DNA of 64,000 bases from Photorhabdus bodei (GCF_003287735.1 NZ_NSCM01000018.1:1-64000); one strand, 5' to 3'; shown: positions 37,154 through 47,800, counted from the stretch's first letter. Notes: generated from the sequence alone by a model not told the origin. A program made the numbers and translations.

Positions 37154-39134
37154 ATGAACGATGGATTACACTTTCTCTGTCATATTATCGATTTGCCGGA
37201 GAAAACTTTTGCGGTAGCTGAATTTTCCTTGCAGGAAGAATTATCCGAATTATTTACCCTATCCTTAACAGCTGGTCAGTAAACGGGCTGATATTGATCT
37301 GGAATCATTGCTATTACAGTCTGTGAAATTCCGGGTGGTTTTCAACGATATTGAGCAACGTCAGGTTAGCGGCATTATCACACAGGCTGTACGGGGGGAT
37401 ACGCATGCGCATCGCACCCTTTATTACCTCACCGTCCAGCCCGCTCTCTGGCGGATGAACTTGAATCAGGACAGCCGGATTTATCATCGGCAAAGCGTGC
37501 CGGAAATTCTCACTAGTTTGCTGAAAAAACATTGCATCCTGTTTGATTGCCAACTGGATGAGTTTCATTACACACGGGAGTATGTGACGCAAAAACGGGA
37601 GTCCGATTATGCCTTCTTTGCCCGGTTAGTTGCCGAAGAAGGGCTGAATTTCTGGTTTGAAGACGACAAGCTGTTTTTCAGTGACAGCCATTTAGGAATG
37701 ACGGCCAATTTACCGCTGGTCTACAACCCGCAGATAGAGACGGCCACCGAAATGAATGTGATTAATCAAGTGCGTCTGGGCGTCTCCATGACCCCGACGC
37801 GGGTCATTTATAAGGACTACAATCCCCAGAATCCCGCTTACCGCCTGACACACCGGGCCAATGTTGATCCGCGTGTCGAGGGGCAGAAAACCCTGTTTGA
37901 GCTTTTTGAAAGCTACGGCCGCTTTCAGAAAGACGCGGAGGCGAAACCGTTTGTCCAGCGCCGTCAGCAGGCCGTCGAGAATCAACGTCAGGCCGGTAGC
38001 GGGCAAAGCAACTGTTTTAAACTGATGCCCGGTAAAATCTTTGGCCTCAGCGAACACTCGGTTGATGCCATGAACACTCGCTGGCAAATCGTGACGATTC
38101 ACCATTACGGCAAATGTCCGCAGGCACTGCAAGAAGGTGGCGGAGAATCAGGATTTTATCTGCATAACGAATTCAGTTTTATTTCGGGTTATAACGATTG
38201 GCGAGCGCTATATCGCTACAAACCGCTGGCGGATGGTGATGAAGTGGCAACCGTGGTTGGCCCGGAAGGGGAAGAGATTTATGTCAATGAAGAGGGGTGT
38301 ATCCGCATCCATTTTCACTGGGATCGTTATGATAAAGCCGATGAAAACGCCTCCTGTTGGGTGCGGTTCGCCCAAGGCTGGAATGGCAGTGGTTACGGTT
38401 TTATGGCGGTTCCTCGTATCGGTCAGGAGGTGATTGTCTCCTATCTGAACGGCGATATTGATCGTCCGATTGTCACCGGTTGCACCTACAACGGTTTAAA
38501 CCGGCCACCGTTAAATTTACCCGTTGAAAAGACCCGCACGACATTTAAAACCCAGACCCACAAAGGGGAAGGTTTTAATGAATTGCGCTTTGAAGATGAG
38601 AAAGACCGGGAGGAGATTTACCTGCACGGGCAAAAAGATCTGACCGCCCATATTCAACACGATGCTTACTGGCATATTAAACATGACCATAAACAGCGCA
38701 TCGATAATAACCGCTATAGCGAAATTTCAGTGGATGATCATCAACATATCAGGGGATCGGGGAAATACAGCACCGATGGAGATGTTTCACACCGTATCTC
38801 AGGCAGTCAACATTTACAGATCGGGGATGCATTGGTGGCTGAAAGCGGTCAGGAAACACACCTGAAAAGCGGCGGTAAAATGGTGTTGGAAGCGGCGTCA
38901 GAGATTACCTTAAAAGTCGGCGGTCATTTTATACGGATAACCCCCGGCGGTATTCTGACTTCCCCTAATTTATTGGTCGGGCAAGGTTCTGCCGGTACTG
39001 GCCGTGGGTTGTCTCTGCAACTACCGGAAGGAGTTGCGCCTCTGCCGGGGGTTAAATTCCCTGCCAAACCGTTTTGTGCTGTGCTGGCTCGACAGGAAGC
39101 AAATTGGATTATTGATAATCCGGAGGATAAATGA
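37154..39134 (+). pseudogene. vgrG: VgrG (type VI spike), frameshift near 5' end
   Basis: AAGGAG (37143-37148) and ATG 37154 open a frame reading MNDGLHFLCHIIDLPEKTFA, then EFSLQEELSELFTLSLTAGQ and a stop at 37280-37282. The normal VgrG sequence resumes at once in the next frame (SKRADIDLESLLLQSVKFRV) and runs intact to 39134. The gp27-like hub, the gp5-like OB-fold and needle (YVNEEGCIRIHFHWDRYD, GRGLSLQLPE) are all present. A one-base change near 37275-37281 therefore splits the gene. The part from an internal ATG at 37308 (608 residues) lacks the first hub strand and probably cannot trimerise correctly. The defect may be real or a sequencing error. The stop overlaps the DUF4123 gene start. 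Confidence 0.75.
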
Positions 39135-39910
39135 ACAAGTCAATAAATTGGCAACAGTGGCTGAGTATCCCTAATAAACCATCGGTTTTCTTTATGCTCA
39201 ATTCACTCGCGAAACCTAACCCCGTGGCGCTCTTTTATAGCAATGACTGGGTAGAACAGGCTTTTCCGCTATACAGCAATACACCGATGGATCACATGCT
39301 GACGCAAAGTCCCTGGCTGGTTCAGCCCAAGTCAGGCTGTCTGTCAGTAATCGGTCATCTGCTTGATAACCATCCTCCAAGCAATAATAGTTGGGGTTGG
39401 GCTTACCGCAGTGATGAGTCATGGATACAGCAGCTTAATCATTGGCGCTCACGCCAGCAGGTGATATTACAGGAGAAACAGGTGCTTTTACGCAGTATGG
39501 ATGCGCGTATCCTCAGTCAGTTATTACCGGTAATGATCGTCAGCGATTGGTCAGGGTTCCTAACACCAGTGTGTGAATTAATGATAGATACACCTGAGCC
39601 ACAGATCTATTGCCGCCCCGAGAATTGTGGTCACGGTGGGAGTGAACAACCCTTTGTTTTGGGGCCTCATTTACTTGAGGCGTGGTTCCATTCTGATTAC
39701 GCCTTACAAGGGCAGGTATTCGTACTTATTAGCGATTTATGGGAAAACCACGGTGAATTGGCGGAGAAACTGAATAAGCCAGAAGGGAAATTACAGGAAC
39801 GGATTATTGATTGGCTGAAATCGCGTTTAGAAAGTGGAGGTAGTATTAGTCACCTGACCAATGCAGATTATTTACAGACGCTCGATGAACAATATACGGC
39901 CATTAAGTAA
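39131..39910 (+). CDS. DUF4123 type VI effector chaperone (Tap/TEC family)
   Basis: This 259-residue protein has the features of DUF4123 adaptors: N-terminal F-M-L-N-S-L and a P-x-L-V-x-P motif near the middle (SPWLVQPKSG). The WGWAYRSD segment, then GRxxLxRxxDARIL-like VLLRSMDARILSQLLPVM and a tail QVFVLISDLWENHG complete the pattern. These chaperones load a specific cargo effector onto its cognate VgrG. The start overlaps the vgrG stop by 4 bases. Its client should be the GHSLGG lipase at 34431-36353. The order effector-immunity-vgrG-chaperone is reversed from the common vgrG-chaperone-effector-immunity. Confidence 0.8.
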   Translation: MNKSINWQQWLSIPNKPSVFFMLNSLAKPNPVALFYSNDWVEQAFPLYSNTPMDHMLTQSPWLVQPKSGCLSVIGHLLDNHPPSNNSWGWAYRSDESWIQQLNHWRSRQQVILQEKQVLLRSMDARILSQLLPVMIVSDWSGFLTPVCELMIDTPEPQIYCRPENCGHGGSEQPFVLGPHLLEAWFHSDYALQGQVFVLISDLWENHGELAEKLNKPEGKLQERIIDWLKSRLESGGSISHLTNADYLQTLDEQYTAIK

Positions 39911-39966
39911 GAGTATGATGGTTAATATTTTACGAATTTATAAGTCGGTCATTGTGGCGATTTTAA

Positions 39967-39997
39967 ACAAGAAGAAGTGCGGTTAACTTCTTCTTGT
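39967..39997 (+). terminator. Hairpin ending the type VI cassette
   Basis: ACAAGAAGAAGT (39967-39978) pairs with ACTTCTTCTTGT (39986-39997) around a 7-base loop, 57 bases after the DUF4123 stop. The stem is strong but no U tract follows, so termination efficiency is uncertain. Confidence 0.55.
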
Positions 39998-40359
39998 GAA
40001 ATATTAAATTTAAATCTCTAATTAATGAAATAATGGTAAAGTCAAGTTGTGGTTGGTGTAAATTAGTAATTTATTTAATGTTATACTGGGGTTGGTTTAA
40101 TGGGAATATTGTCGGTATTTTTTTAATTAATTGAAATATAAAATATGAATTTTAATTAAAATAATTAATCTAACATAGTGATAAGTTATATTTATTTTAT
40201 AATCATTATACAAGTATTAAATAAATATTAATAATGGAAGTGGTGAAATCCAATATCAATTAATACATGTCCTAATGTAAAAGAATGCAAAGTAGAAACA
40301 TCATTGTCATGTTCTATGGTTAATATTCTATTTCTGGAATGAAAACAAGAGGGTATGTG
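39998..40359 (+). promoter_or_regulatory. AT-rich upstream region of the second LysR gene
   Basis: No gene is visible. The last 150 bases are homologous to the region before the first LysR gene (22350-22490): shared AATGCAAAG, ATGTTyyATkGTTAATATTC and an AGAGGG/AGAAGG ribosome binding site. The regulator and its own promoter were therefore duplicated together. Confidence 0.5.
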
Positions 40360-41271
40360 ATGATATTTTGTTCAAAGCAACTAAAGTATTTTATGGAATC
40401 AGCTAAGAAAGAGTCATTCACGTTAGCAGCGGATACGCTTTGCATTACTCCCTCTCCACTTAGCAGGCTCGTATATCAACTGGAACAGCGTGTAGGTTGC
40501 CAATTATTTGAACGATTACCGGGAAAAACAAAGCTTACGGAAGAGGGTAAGGCATTATATCAGGAGTTGTTGCCGTGTTATGAAAGGATTCAGAAAGTTG
40601 AGGATAACTGGAATTGTCGTCAAAATTATAAATTATCAAACAGAGACAAACTGGTTATTGGCACAAGTGGAGAATATGTTAACAAGATATCTACAGTCGT
40701 AAAAAGAGCGGTGCAACGTTATCATTACCGTGATATTTGTATAATCAACAATTTTCTCTTTGATGATTTAATAAGGCAAGATGCGGTATTTTCTTCCTTA
40801 ATAAAAGGAGATATAACGGTTTATGTGACGACTGAATGTTATCCAGATAATGATGATATCATCAGGATAGATGGTGCTTATCAAAAGTTGTCTCTTGCCG
40901 TATCCAATGATATTTTAGAACCAGAGAGTCATGTTGATGAAATAATATATAGCTTTCCTTTGGTTCAGCATAATAGTACCTTTTTAAAACAGTGCGATAA
41001 TTTTATGCCATTGAATTATCTGCCTGAATACCAGAATTTAGCGTTATTGACGATCCCTGATTTTACTAATAGATTGGATCTGGTAAAAGCGGGTGTCGCG
41101 ATAAGTTTAATGACAGCTAATGAAATGCGCTACTCTACCCATATTGATAAAAATATAGCATTTCTGGATTTTGAATCACGTCCAGCACCATCGGTAAGGT
41201 ATTGTGCTTATACTCTCAGGAATAAATATAAAGAGCCATTAAATTCATTAATTTCTGATTTGATATTTTAA
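40360..41271 (+). CDS. LysR-type transcriptional regulator (second copy)
   Basis: This regulator has about 303 residues from ATG 40360 (MIFCSKQLKYFMESAKKESF), with a possible earlier ATG at 40339. The helix-turn-helix is nearly identical to the copy at 22495 (SFTLAADTLCIT, SPLSRLVYQLEQRVGCQLFE). The effector domain is more diverged, for example FLFDDLIRQDAVFSSLIKGD against FLVDDSARKEAIFSSLMKED. Like its twin it is convergent with a tccC gene. The shared DNA-binding helix suggests both copies recognise the same operator while sensing related but perhaps different signals. Confidence 0.85.
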   Translation: MIFCSKQLKYFMESAKKESFTLAADTLCITPSPLSRLVYQLEQRVGCQLFERLPGKTKLTEEGKALYQELLPCYERIQKVEDNWNCRQNYKLSNRDKLVIGTSGEYVNKISTVVKRAVQRYHYRDICIINNFLFDDLIRQDAVFSSLIKGDITVYVTTECYPDNDDIIRIDGAYQKLSLAVSNDILEPESHVDEIIYSFPLVQHNSTFLKQCDNFMPLNYLPEYQNLALLTIPDFTNRLDLVKAGVAISLMTANEMRYSTHIDKNIAFLDFESRPAPSVRYCAYTLRNKYKEPLNSLISDLIF

Positions 41272-41342
41272 ATATTATCATAATTATATGATGTTTAATG
41301 TTAAAATAATTTATTAACATTCAATAAAATAATAAGAATAAT

Positions 41343-41375
41343 CAAGCCATGAGATAAATATTCTCTCATGGCTTG
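41343..41375. terminator. Bidirectional terminator between LysR and tccC
   Basis: A 12-base-pair stem, CAAGCCATGAGA (41343-41354) with TCTCATGGCTTG (41364-41375), lies between the convergent LysR and tccC genes. It is 7 bases from the tccC stop. It is unrelated in sequence to the terminator at 23540-23569 although the gene arrangement is the same. Confidence 0.75.
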
Positions 41376-41382
41376 TTCCTAA

Positions 41383-44295
41383 TTATTTCTGGATAAAGTT
41401 TATTTTACTATTGTATCCTTTTCTATAAGCGTGGCGAATTTCAGAGAAAGTTATTGCCTCGGCATATTCATTCGGGCCTTCTTTCCTTCTTTTTCCTGTT
41501 TTCCAAGGCTTGTCTGAATTTAGTTGCTCGATAGTCAATTTTTCACCGTTATATCCAGCCATAACAAATCTGAAATCAGGTGATGCTAATTGTTTTATAA
41601 ACCAATCCATACCTAATTTACTTGTTTGTCTAAAGAATGCCGTTGCAATAGTATTTTTTAGCCATGATTGATCTGCTGCGGATAAAGTGCTTTCAAGTTC
41701 TCCTGCATTTCCTGCGGAAGCAAATTTCGTTAATATATCTCTCTGCCTTTGAATAGTGAAATCGCTACCATCACTATTTTTTAAAATAAATGCGTCTAAT
41801 TTCTGGAATCGTTTTTGGCCGGATAACCCACTGAAAAGTCCCTTTGACGGTAGAAGATTTTTTATTTTACTTTGAATATCTAATTTTCCTTTATTTTCTA
41901 CCATATGAAAACTCCATGACGCAGTGTAAGCATATTGTTGTTCATAGGCTTCCTGTTTAATTTTATCCGTAGCTGAATCCGCCTTTATACCTATAGCATC
42001 CAGATATTTACGTGAGTTAATTCTTATATTTTTCTCATTCAATTTAGGTGGACTGTCTTCTTTAAGATTTTGAGAAATTCTAAAATAATCAGACAGACTT
42101 AATTCACCCATGATACCAAGCCCGGCATTATATTCATCGATGGTAACAGGATTCTTATTAGCCGCGAATGCCTTCCCCATTTCTGATCCGCGGTGATGGC
42201 TGAAACCATATATCACAGTGTGTTCGACATCTTTAATTTCAGGTGCTCTACCATCAGTATCATGATATTTAATGGGATTATTCCTCACCATGCGATATAA
42301 ATTCAGCCCATCGATTGTTCCCGCTGGATCGGCACTTAACCATCGTCCTATCCACGGTTGGTAATACCGATAGCCGTAGTAATACAACCCGGTCGCATCC
42401 CGCTCTTTGCCTGAATAACGGATGGTTTTATAACTGGCTTCTGTCTGATTCCTTGCTGCCCATAATGCCGTGCCACCATAAGGATAGTACTCTTCCTCAC
42501 TGATAATCTGTCCTTCGCTATCTAATTCAAGTTGACTAGAGCCGATAAGATTATCGTAGCTGTAACGTAACTGATTATTGTCGATAGCTTCCGGTTTACC
42601 GCTATCCCAATGCAATACTCGTACCTGCGCCCGGCCCGCTTCGCCTACGGTGATAACTTGCAAATCTTCGGTTGTGGTCGTGCTGTTTTGTGTTAGACGA
42701 AGTTCCAGGCTCGGTAAATACGTTATTCGCTGTATTTGAGCGTTGTTGCTGGTCCGTTGTTCATTGACTTTTAATACCCTTCTTCCGTTACCGTTATAAC
42801 GATACCATTCCCGATCATCATTGGCGCTGTTGTCCCGTTTAACCAATGTTACTTGTTGCAGTTCACCGCGAATATTCCAGTTCAGGTTTTGTCCCGGTAT
42901 CAAGGTATTTTGATGTCCGCCTACATCAAACAAAGCATCTACTTGCGCTGGATCTTCGGTCAGTGTGCTTAACACTGCGCGGTTACTGCGATTTGAAACC
43001 GTTATATTGGTGGTGTAGTTATTTTGCGTAGCCGGTGAACTGTGCTGGATTTTGTTCAGATTTCCGCCACAGTCATAAGTATAAGTACGGGTATAGTTGG
43101 TATAGGTGTTGTTATCAGAAGGTAGCGCGGGTGAGGGAAATTGGTGACTTTGTTGACCTATATTCGCCATTTCGCGCCCGGTGGCACTGATAAGCTGATA
43201 CAGGGAATCGTAGGTATAAGTGTTTTCCGGCACCACTTTCTGATTGTGCCAAAAGCGGGTAGCTTCTGCGTCATTACGGATACTGATGACATTGCCTACC
43301 GGGTCATATTCATAGCGCAGATCTTGCAGCACTTTAGTGTCTGACGGATTGGCATCTGACGAACGGCGGGTTTTGATACCGATAAGCCGTTGGGTTTCCG
43401 GTTCATAACTATATTCAGTAATAACACCATTGCCGTGTTCCTCGCGTAATTTTTGTCCGGTAGCGGAATAGGTCAGGGATTTAATAATCACTTGTTCCGT
43501 CTGGCCTTTTAATGTTAGCCAGCTCCCGTTTAGCCGCCCGGCCACATCGTAAGCTAGCCTCTGAATGTTTCCTTTGGCATCGGTCTGAGTCAGTAAAGCG
43601 CCGGTGGCATCGAAGGTGCTCAGGATGGTGTAGATGTCATCAGCCAGCATGTTTTGCCAGACAGTTTCGTTATCACCTGTCCAGTTTGCCTCTTGAGTGT
43701 CGATCAATAGTTGGCTGGATTGAGATAAAACAGTACCGGTCAGTGATAAACTCTCCAACCGGGTAACTCCCGCCGTGTCATAGTGGCGCACACACTGGCC
43801 GGCAAGGTTATGGTTTTTCTCTGCTTCGCTATTGCCAGCCCAAATCAAGCGTTCGGTGATATGGGATGTTTTTTCCTCTGGTATTTGTTCGGTAACAGAT
43901 AACAGACGACCGGGCAGAGAAGAAATTTCATATTGCCGGGTTTGTATGACACCTGTTGCAGTCACTGTCAGCAGCGGACGGCCTTCAATATCATTCAAGG
44001 TGACAGTGCGACCTGCATCAATGCTCTCTGTACGTAGGGAATTACCGGTCAAGTCATACTGCCAAAGAAAATTGGGTTTGATCGTACTGTTGGTTTGTCT
44101 GACCTCATATAGGCGCGGATCGATGCTTTGACTTAGGTGTCCGTGAGCATTGTATTGATGGCGGGTAATACGGGTATCGGTATCACCGTTTGCGGTGGTA
44201 CGGTGAAAATCGATATTACGGATCGTCAAACCACGGTTGTCTTGGACGTTGACGATAGGGGTTTTTTGATAAAGTTTGGGATCAATGTTTTTCAT
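41383..44295 (-). CDS. tccC: Toxin complex TcC, TccC3-like core with an unrecognised payload
   Basis: This 970-residue TcC protein starts at ATG 44295 (MKNIDPKLYQKTPIVNVQDN). Residues 1 to about 683 are the Rhs shell and are very close to the TccC3 core as I remember it. The core ends at NPIKYHDTDGR, where the usual boundary is D-x-x-G-L, so the residue before the expected cut is Arg instead of Leu. Residues 684-970 are the payload (APEIKDVEHTVIYGFSHHRG ... ITFSEIRHAYRKGY). This differs completely from the TccC3 ADP-ribosyltransferase tail. It has no cysteine and no visible R/S-T-S/E-x-E set, so neither a thiol protease/deamidase nor a classical ADP-ribosyltransferase is likely. It is the last gene of the tcdA-tcdB2-holin-tccC operon. 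Confidence 0.85.
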   Translation of the reverse strand: MKNIDPKLYQKTPIVNVQDNRGLTIRNIDFHRTTANGDTDTRITRHQYNAHGHLSQSIDPRLYEVRQTNSTIKPNFLWQYDLTGNSLRTESIDAGRTVTLNDIEGRPLLTVTATGVIQTRQYEISSLPGRLLSVTEQIPEEKTSHITERLIWAGNSEAEKNHNLAGQCVRHYDTAGVTRLESLSLTGTVLSQSSQLLIDTQEANWTGDNETVWQNMLADDIYTILSTFDATGALLTQTDAKGNIQRLAYDVAGRLNGSWLTLKGQTEQVIIKSLTYSATGQKLREEHGNGVITEYSYEPETQRLIGIKTRRSSDANPSDTKVLQDLRYEYDPVGNVISIRNDAEATRFWHNQKVVPENTYTYDSLYQLISATGREMANIGQQSHQFPSPALPSDNNTYTNYTRTYTYDCGGNLNKIQHSSPATQNNYTTNITVSNRSNRAVLSTLTEDPAQVDALFDVGGHQNTLIPGQNLNWNIRGELQQVTLVKRDNSANDDREWYRYNGNGRRVLKVNEQRTSNNAQIQRITYLPSLELRLTQNSTTTTEDLQVITVGEAGRAQVRVLHWDSGKPEAIDNNQLRYSYDNLIGSSQLELDSEGQIISEEEYYPYGGTALWAARNQTEASYKTIRYSGKERDATGLYYYGYRYYQPWIGRWLSADPAGTIDGLNLYRMVRNNPIKYHDTDGRAPEIKDVEHTVIYGFSHHRGSEMGKAFAANKNPVTIDEYNAGLGIMGELSLSDYFRISQNLKEDSPPKLNEKNIRINSRKYLDAIGIKADSATDKIKQEAYEQQYAYTASWSFHMVENKGKLDIQSKIKNLLPSKGLFSGLSGQKRFQKLDAFILKNSDGSDFTIQRQRDILTKFASAGNAGELESTLSAADQSWLKNTIATAFFRQTSKLGMDWFIKQLASPDFRFVMAGYNGEKLTIEQLNSDKPWKTGKRRKEGPNEYAEAITFSEIRHAYRKGYNSKINFIQK

Positions 44296-44431
44296 GAGTT
44301 ACCTCGTTGTTGTGTGTAATCCTTTCTGCAATCGCAATTTTTGTCTGCATGTTAGTTTTCTTACGATAGTGTAGTAGATAATTTCCCAGTTTAGCTGGAG
44401 ACAGATGGTTTGCTGTGGCAGTGGGCATACC

Positions 44432-44752
44432 TTATTGCTTCCTTCCATGATCATGATGATGCGTAATGAGGCGGCGCCAGAGCCAATTCAGTCCGGTACT
44501 TCCTGTTGTGCCGAATAGACCTGCAATCGCAAAAGTCATATAGATACTGCTGCCACTTTCAAAACTCAGCAGTCCTCCCAGTACACCGGTAAAACAGGAG
44601 ATGATGAGTTGACAGAATACGTTGATCCAACTCCATTTATATTGTTTGTGTTGCATATCAATGAGGTACCTTACTAACCCGCCCCAGGCCGCAATAAAAC
44701 CAATGATCAACCAGATAATAAGTTGAGTATCTGACGGTATTATGAACAACAC
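44432..44752 (-). CDS. LydA-like phage holin
   Basis: This 106-residue membrane protein has three hydrophobic segments (about residues 8-30, 43-62 and 68-87, the last including YMTFAIAGLFGTTGSTGLNW). The C-terminal tail is charged and His/Arg/Lys-rich. This is the layout and wording of LydA-type superfamily III holins (IIGFIAAWGGLVRYLID). It sits between tcdB2 (52 bases upstream) and tccC (136 bases downstream) in the same direction. Holins in Tc loci are thought to release the very large toxin subunits by opening the inner membrane, in the manner of type 10 secretion. No endolysin or spanin gene accompanies it in this window. Confidence 0.75.
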   Translation of the reverse strand: MLFIIPSDTQLIIWLIIGFIAAWGGLVRYLIDMQHKQYKWSWINVFCQLIISCFTGVLGGLLSFESGSSIYMTFAIAGLFGTTGSTGLNWLWRRLITHHHDHGRKQ

Positions 44753-44804
44753 CTTTCACCTCTATCTATGTTTCCCGCCTGTCAGCCAGGCGGGGTTGAT
44801 CAAG

Positions 44805-47800
44805 TTACATCTTTACCTTTTTCACCTCAGCGGCTGTGTCATTTTCATCTTCATTGACAGTAAACCAGGGAGTGAACAAGGTTCGACGGAACCAACCTTT
44901 TGCGGTGATAACCTTGATTTCTCGACCAACGGGATCATAGACATGGGTATCCGCATAAGCTTCTTTTTCCCGCCGGGCACTGTCATTACTGACGTATCGC
45001 CAGTCATTGAGGAAATAGGGCTGATAGGTGCGTATCGGTTGTCCCTTATTGTCATATTCCGTCCGTCCGGTCACTGCCCAACGATTCTCGGTATTCTTGA
45101 CACTTATAATCAGAGAACCATCTTCATTACGTTGCCAGGCCAAGCCTGCCTCATGTCGGGCAGCAGCTTGCAGCAAGCGGCCAAAGCCATCACTAAACGC
45201 CACCTGTTGACGGATCTGTTGCTCAGGATCGTGATCATAACGATCTGTCGTCAATGTCAGGCTGTGAGGAGGTAAACGGGTACTGTTGTTCAACAAGTTG
45301 AATTGCTGATGGGTTGCCTTTTGGCTTTGTACCCAGCGGCGATAAGCCAGTGTGCAGATACGTCCATCTTCGGTGATGATTTGGGCGTTGTATAACTTTT
45401 GCCAATCTTGTTCTGCCAGTCGATTGAAGGTTTTCTGACTTAATACTGGCATCCAGCTTTCTGGTGCGTAGACCTGACACTGTGCTACAGGGAGCGGTTT
45501 TTTTAACTCAATAGCGGCATTAACATCGGATGGTGGAGAAAATGATGCTTTTTCCGGTGAGGAATAACCTGTCATCTTGCCGTTTTCAGTTCCCCAAAAG
45601 CGTAGTGTGATTGGTCGGCCCAACGCATCCAGTGTGATAAGGTGCTGATTGTCATTGACATCCGTGAGTTGCACAGGAGTCAGAAAACGCCAGTCATATC
45701 TGGCTGAGGTTGTTAGTCCAGCAGCATCCCGGGTTTGTATCACAACGCAATAGTTTGTATCCCAGGTAAGGGTGATTTTACCGGTGAGTTGGGTGTTGCT
45801 CTGTTTTTGCGGGCACCAGAACTGTGCCGCTGTACCGTAATCGGTATAGCCGTGACGGGCTACCCAGACTATGTTTTCACCAATACGAGGGAATAGGTAA
45901 TTGGCCTGTCGATATCCAGCTTGCTCCAGCGTCGTTGGTAATTTATCGGACGGGATGCTCCCATTAAATGCTGATAATGTGGACTGATTGAATACTGTTG
46001 TCTCGGTAAAGGCAATCAGAGCTTGCCGTGTTGGTGTTTGCAATGGCGCTGCATTTTGTCCGTCGGTATAAACGGTTTGTTGCTGGCCAAGGTATTCACG
46101 TGGTTTATCGTCCGCGATCAGGCTATTTTTATCACTCAGAAGTTCCAGATTTAAACCACCAGCAGGTACATTTTCAGCGTCATAAGTAAAGATATCACTG
46201 CGGGTACTATCCGGTAATCCCAACACTCGAACGGTATTGTCGGTCAGATGATGCCAACTGGATTGTTGATAGGTGAGCCGTAATTGGCGTTGTTGGTCAT
46301 CATAGCTGTTGGCTAACAACTTATCAGGCAATGTATCAGGATACAGATTGATTGCCGGTTGCTGGCGGCGCGGATACTGTACCGAAAGCTGTTTTTGCGG
46401 CTGACCAAATCGATCACTGGATAGCGTAATATCTTGGCTGCATTGCGGGTCGCTGGTGATACGCTCGTAATGATAGTTGCGGCTTTCAACTACAGATGAC
46501 CAAAGTACAGGGTATCGGCTGTCGGTATGCTGTAATCGACGTACCTGTGAACGAAATTCAGTGACAGTATAGGGAACGTGTTTATTTGTACTGTCGTCCA
46601 ATCCGTACAGTTCACTACGTAGCAGTTGACCTTTCAACGCGCGGTTGAACCAGTACCGACTGTTATCATCTTCCGGTGTTAACGGAACATCTTTGTTATC
46701 TTGCCAGGTCGTAAAGCGCGGTGAGAAACCGGCAAAAGCCTGATCATCACGCCAATACTCGGTTGATAATGCGTTATCTATCACCGGCAGCCCGGTGGCA
46801 TACCAGTTTTTGGTCTGCGCGGGTGGTGTGCGTTCTGGCGCGTTGCCTTGAGCCAGTTGATGGCTGTCTGTCTGCTCTACATAACCAAATCCGCGAAATT
46901 CCCGCTCGCGTCCATCCCAAGCGCCACGAGCATAACGCAGTGTTGTGACTAATTTGTTGCCGCTGATTTCATCTTCTGTTTCCGTTTGCCATAGGGTGTG
47001 GACCGGGAAGGGTAGATAGCAAACCGGTGTTTGTCCGGCAGCCAGCGCCGCGGCTTTTTCATCCAGCCAGAATTGGGCGGAACTGCGGTAACGTAAGGTG
47101 TGATGAGCCCCCATATTGTTGTTCATTTCATTGAGTAACCACGGCTTCATGTTGGTCAGATCGCAGCGCCAGTGATGGGGAGACATATGCGGCACGCTCA
47201 GTATCAGGCTGGCGACGCCTAATCCTTGTACATCGGCTACTTGTAACTGACAGGTATGATCAAAACGCAGACCTTCCGGGAAGAGCAATGTCACCGGTTT
47301 AGCAAAGCCATTGCCACTTTTATTCAGGAAGATATCCAGACGGTTGGTGTGAATATAAATCAGATCAGTTGGGCCGCTGCCATCCAGATCGGCCAGATAA
47401 ACTTGAGACGGGTTAAATATAGCTTCTAGCTGGCTGAATCCCGGTAGGGTGATGGGTTGACCAAAATGTCCGTGCCCCAGATTAGGCCAGCAGGTGACTT
47501 TAGTCGCGCTCACTTCAACCAGATGCGCCTGACCGGAACCCAATACATCACTAAACGCCACCAACTTACGCGGATCGGCACCGGGTATTGGCAGTGTGAT
47601 ATCGCCGGATTGCACCACATTTTTCCCTTTGGCAAAGCCGTCGCGGGTATTGGCATATAAACGCACACTCTTAGGGCCGATGAGTACCAAATCGGATAGC
47701 CCGGCTCCCATTAAATCGGCGAGTTGCGCGTGCGGATGGGTATATTCCACCGGCAGAGCATTGAGTGGGGTAAAACGTGTCCAACTGCCATCCGGGCGTT

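Noticed and set aside
39998..40330. Possible CRISPR or tandem repeat in AT-rich DNA before the second LysR gene
   Set aside because: The repeated look comes from low-complexity TTAATT runs. There are no regularly spaced direct repeats.
23607..44295. YD/Rhs repeats in tccC and tcdB as contact-dependent Rhs toxins of a type VI system
   Set aside because: Length, N-termini, pairing with tcdA/tcdB and the core boundary identify them as Tc subunits. They lack PAAR or VgrG-binding starts.
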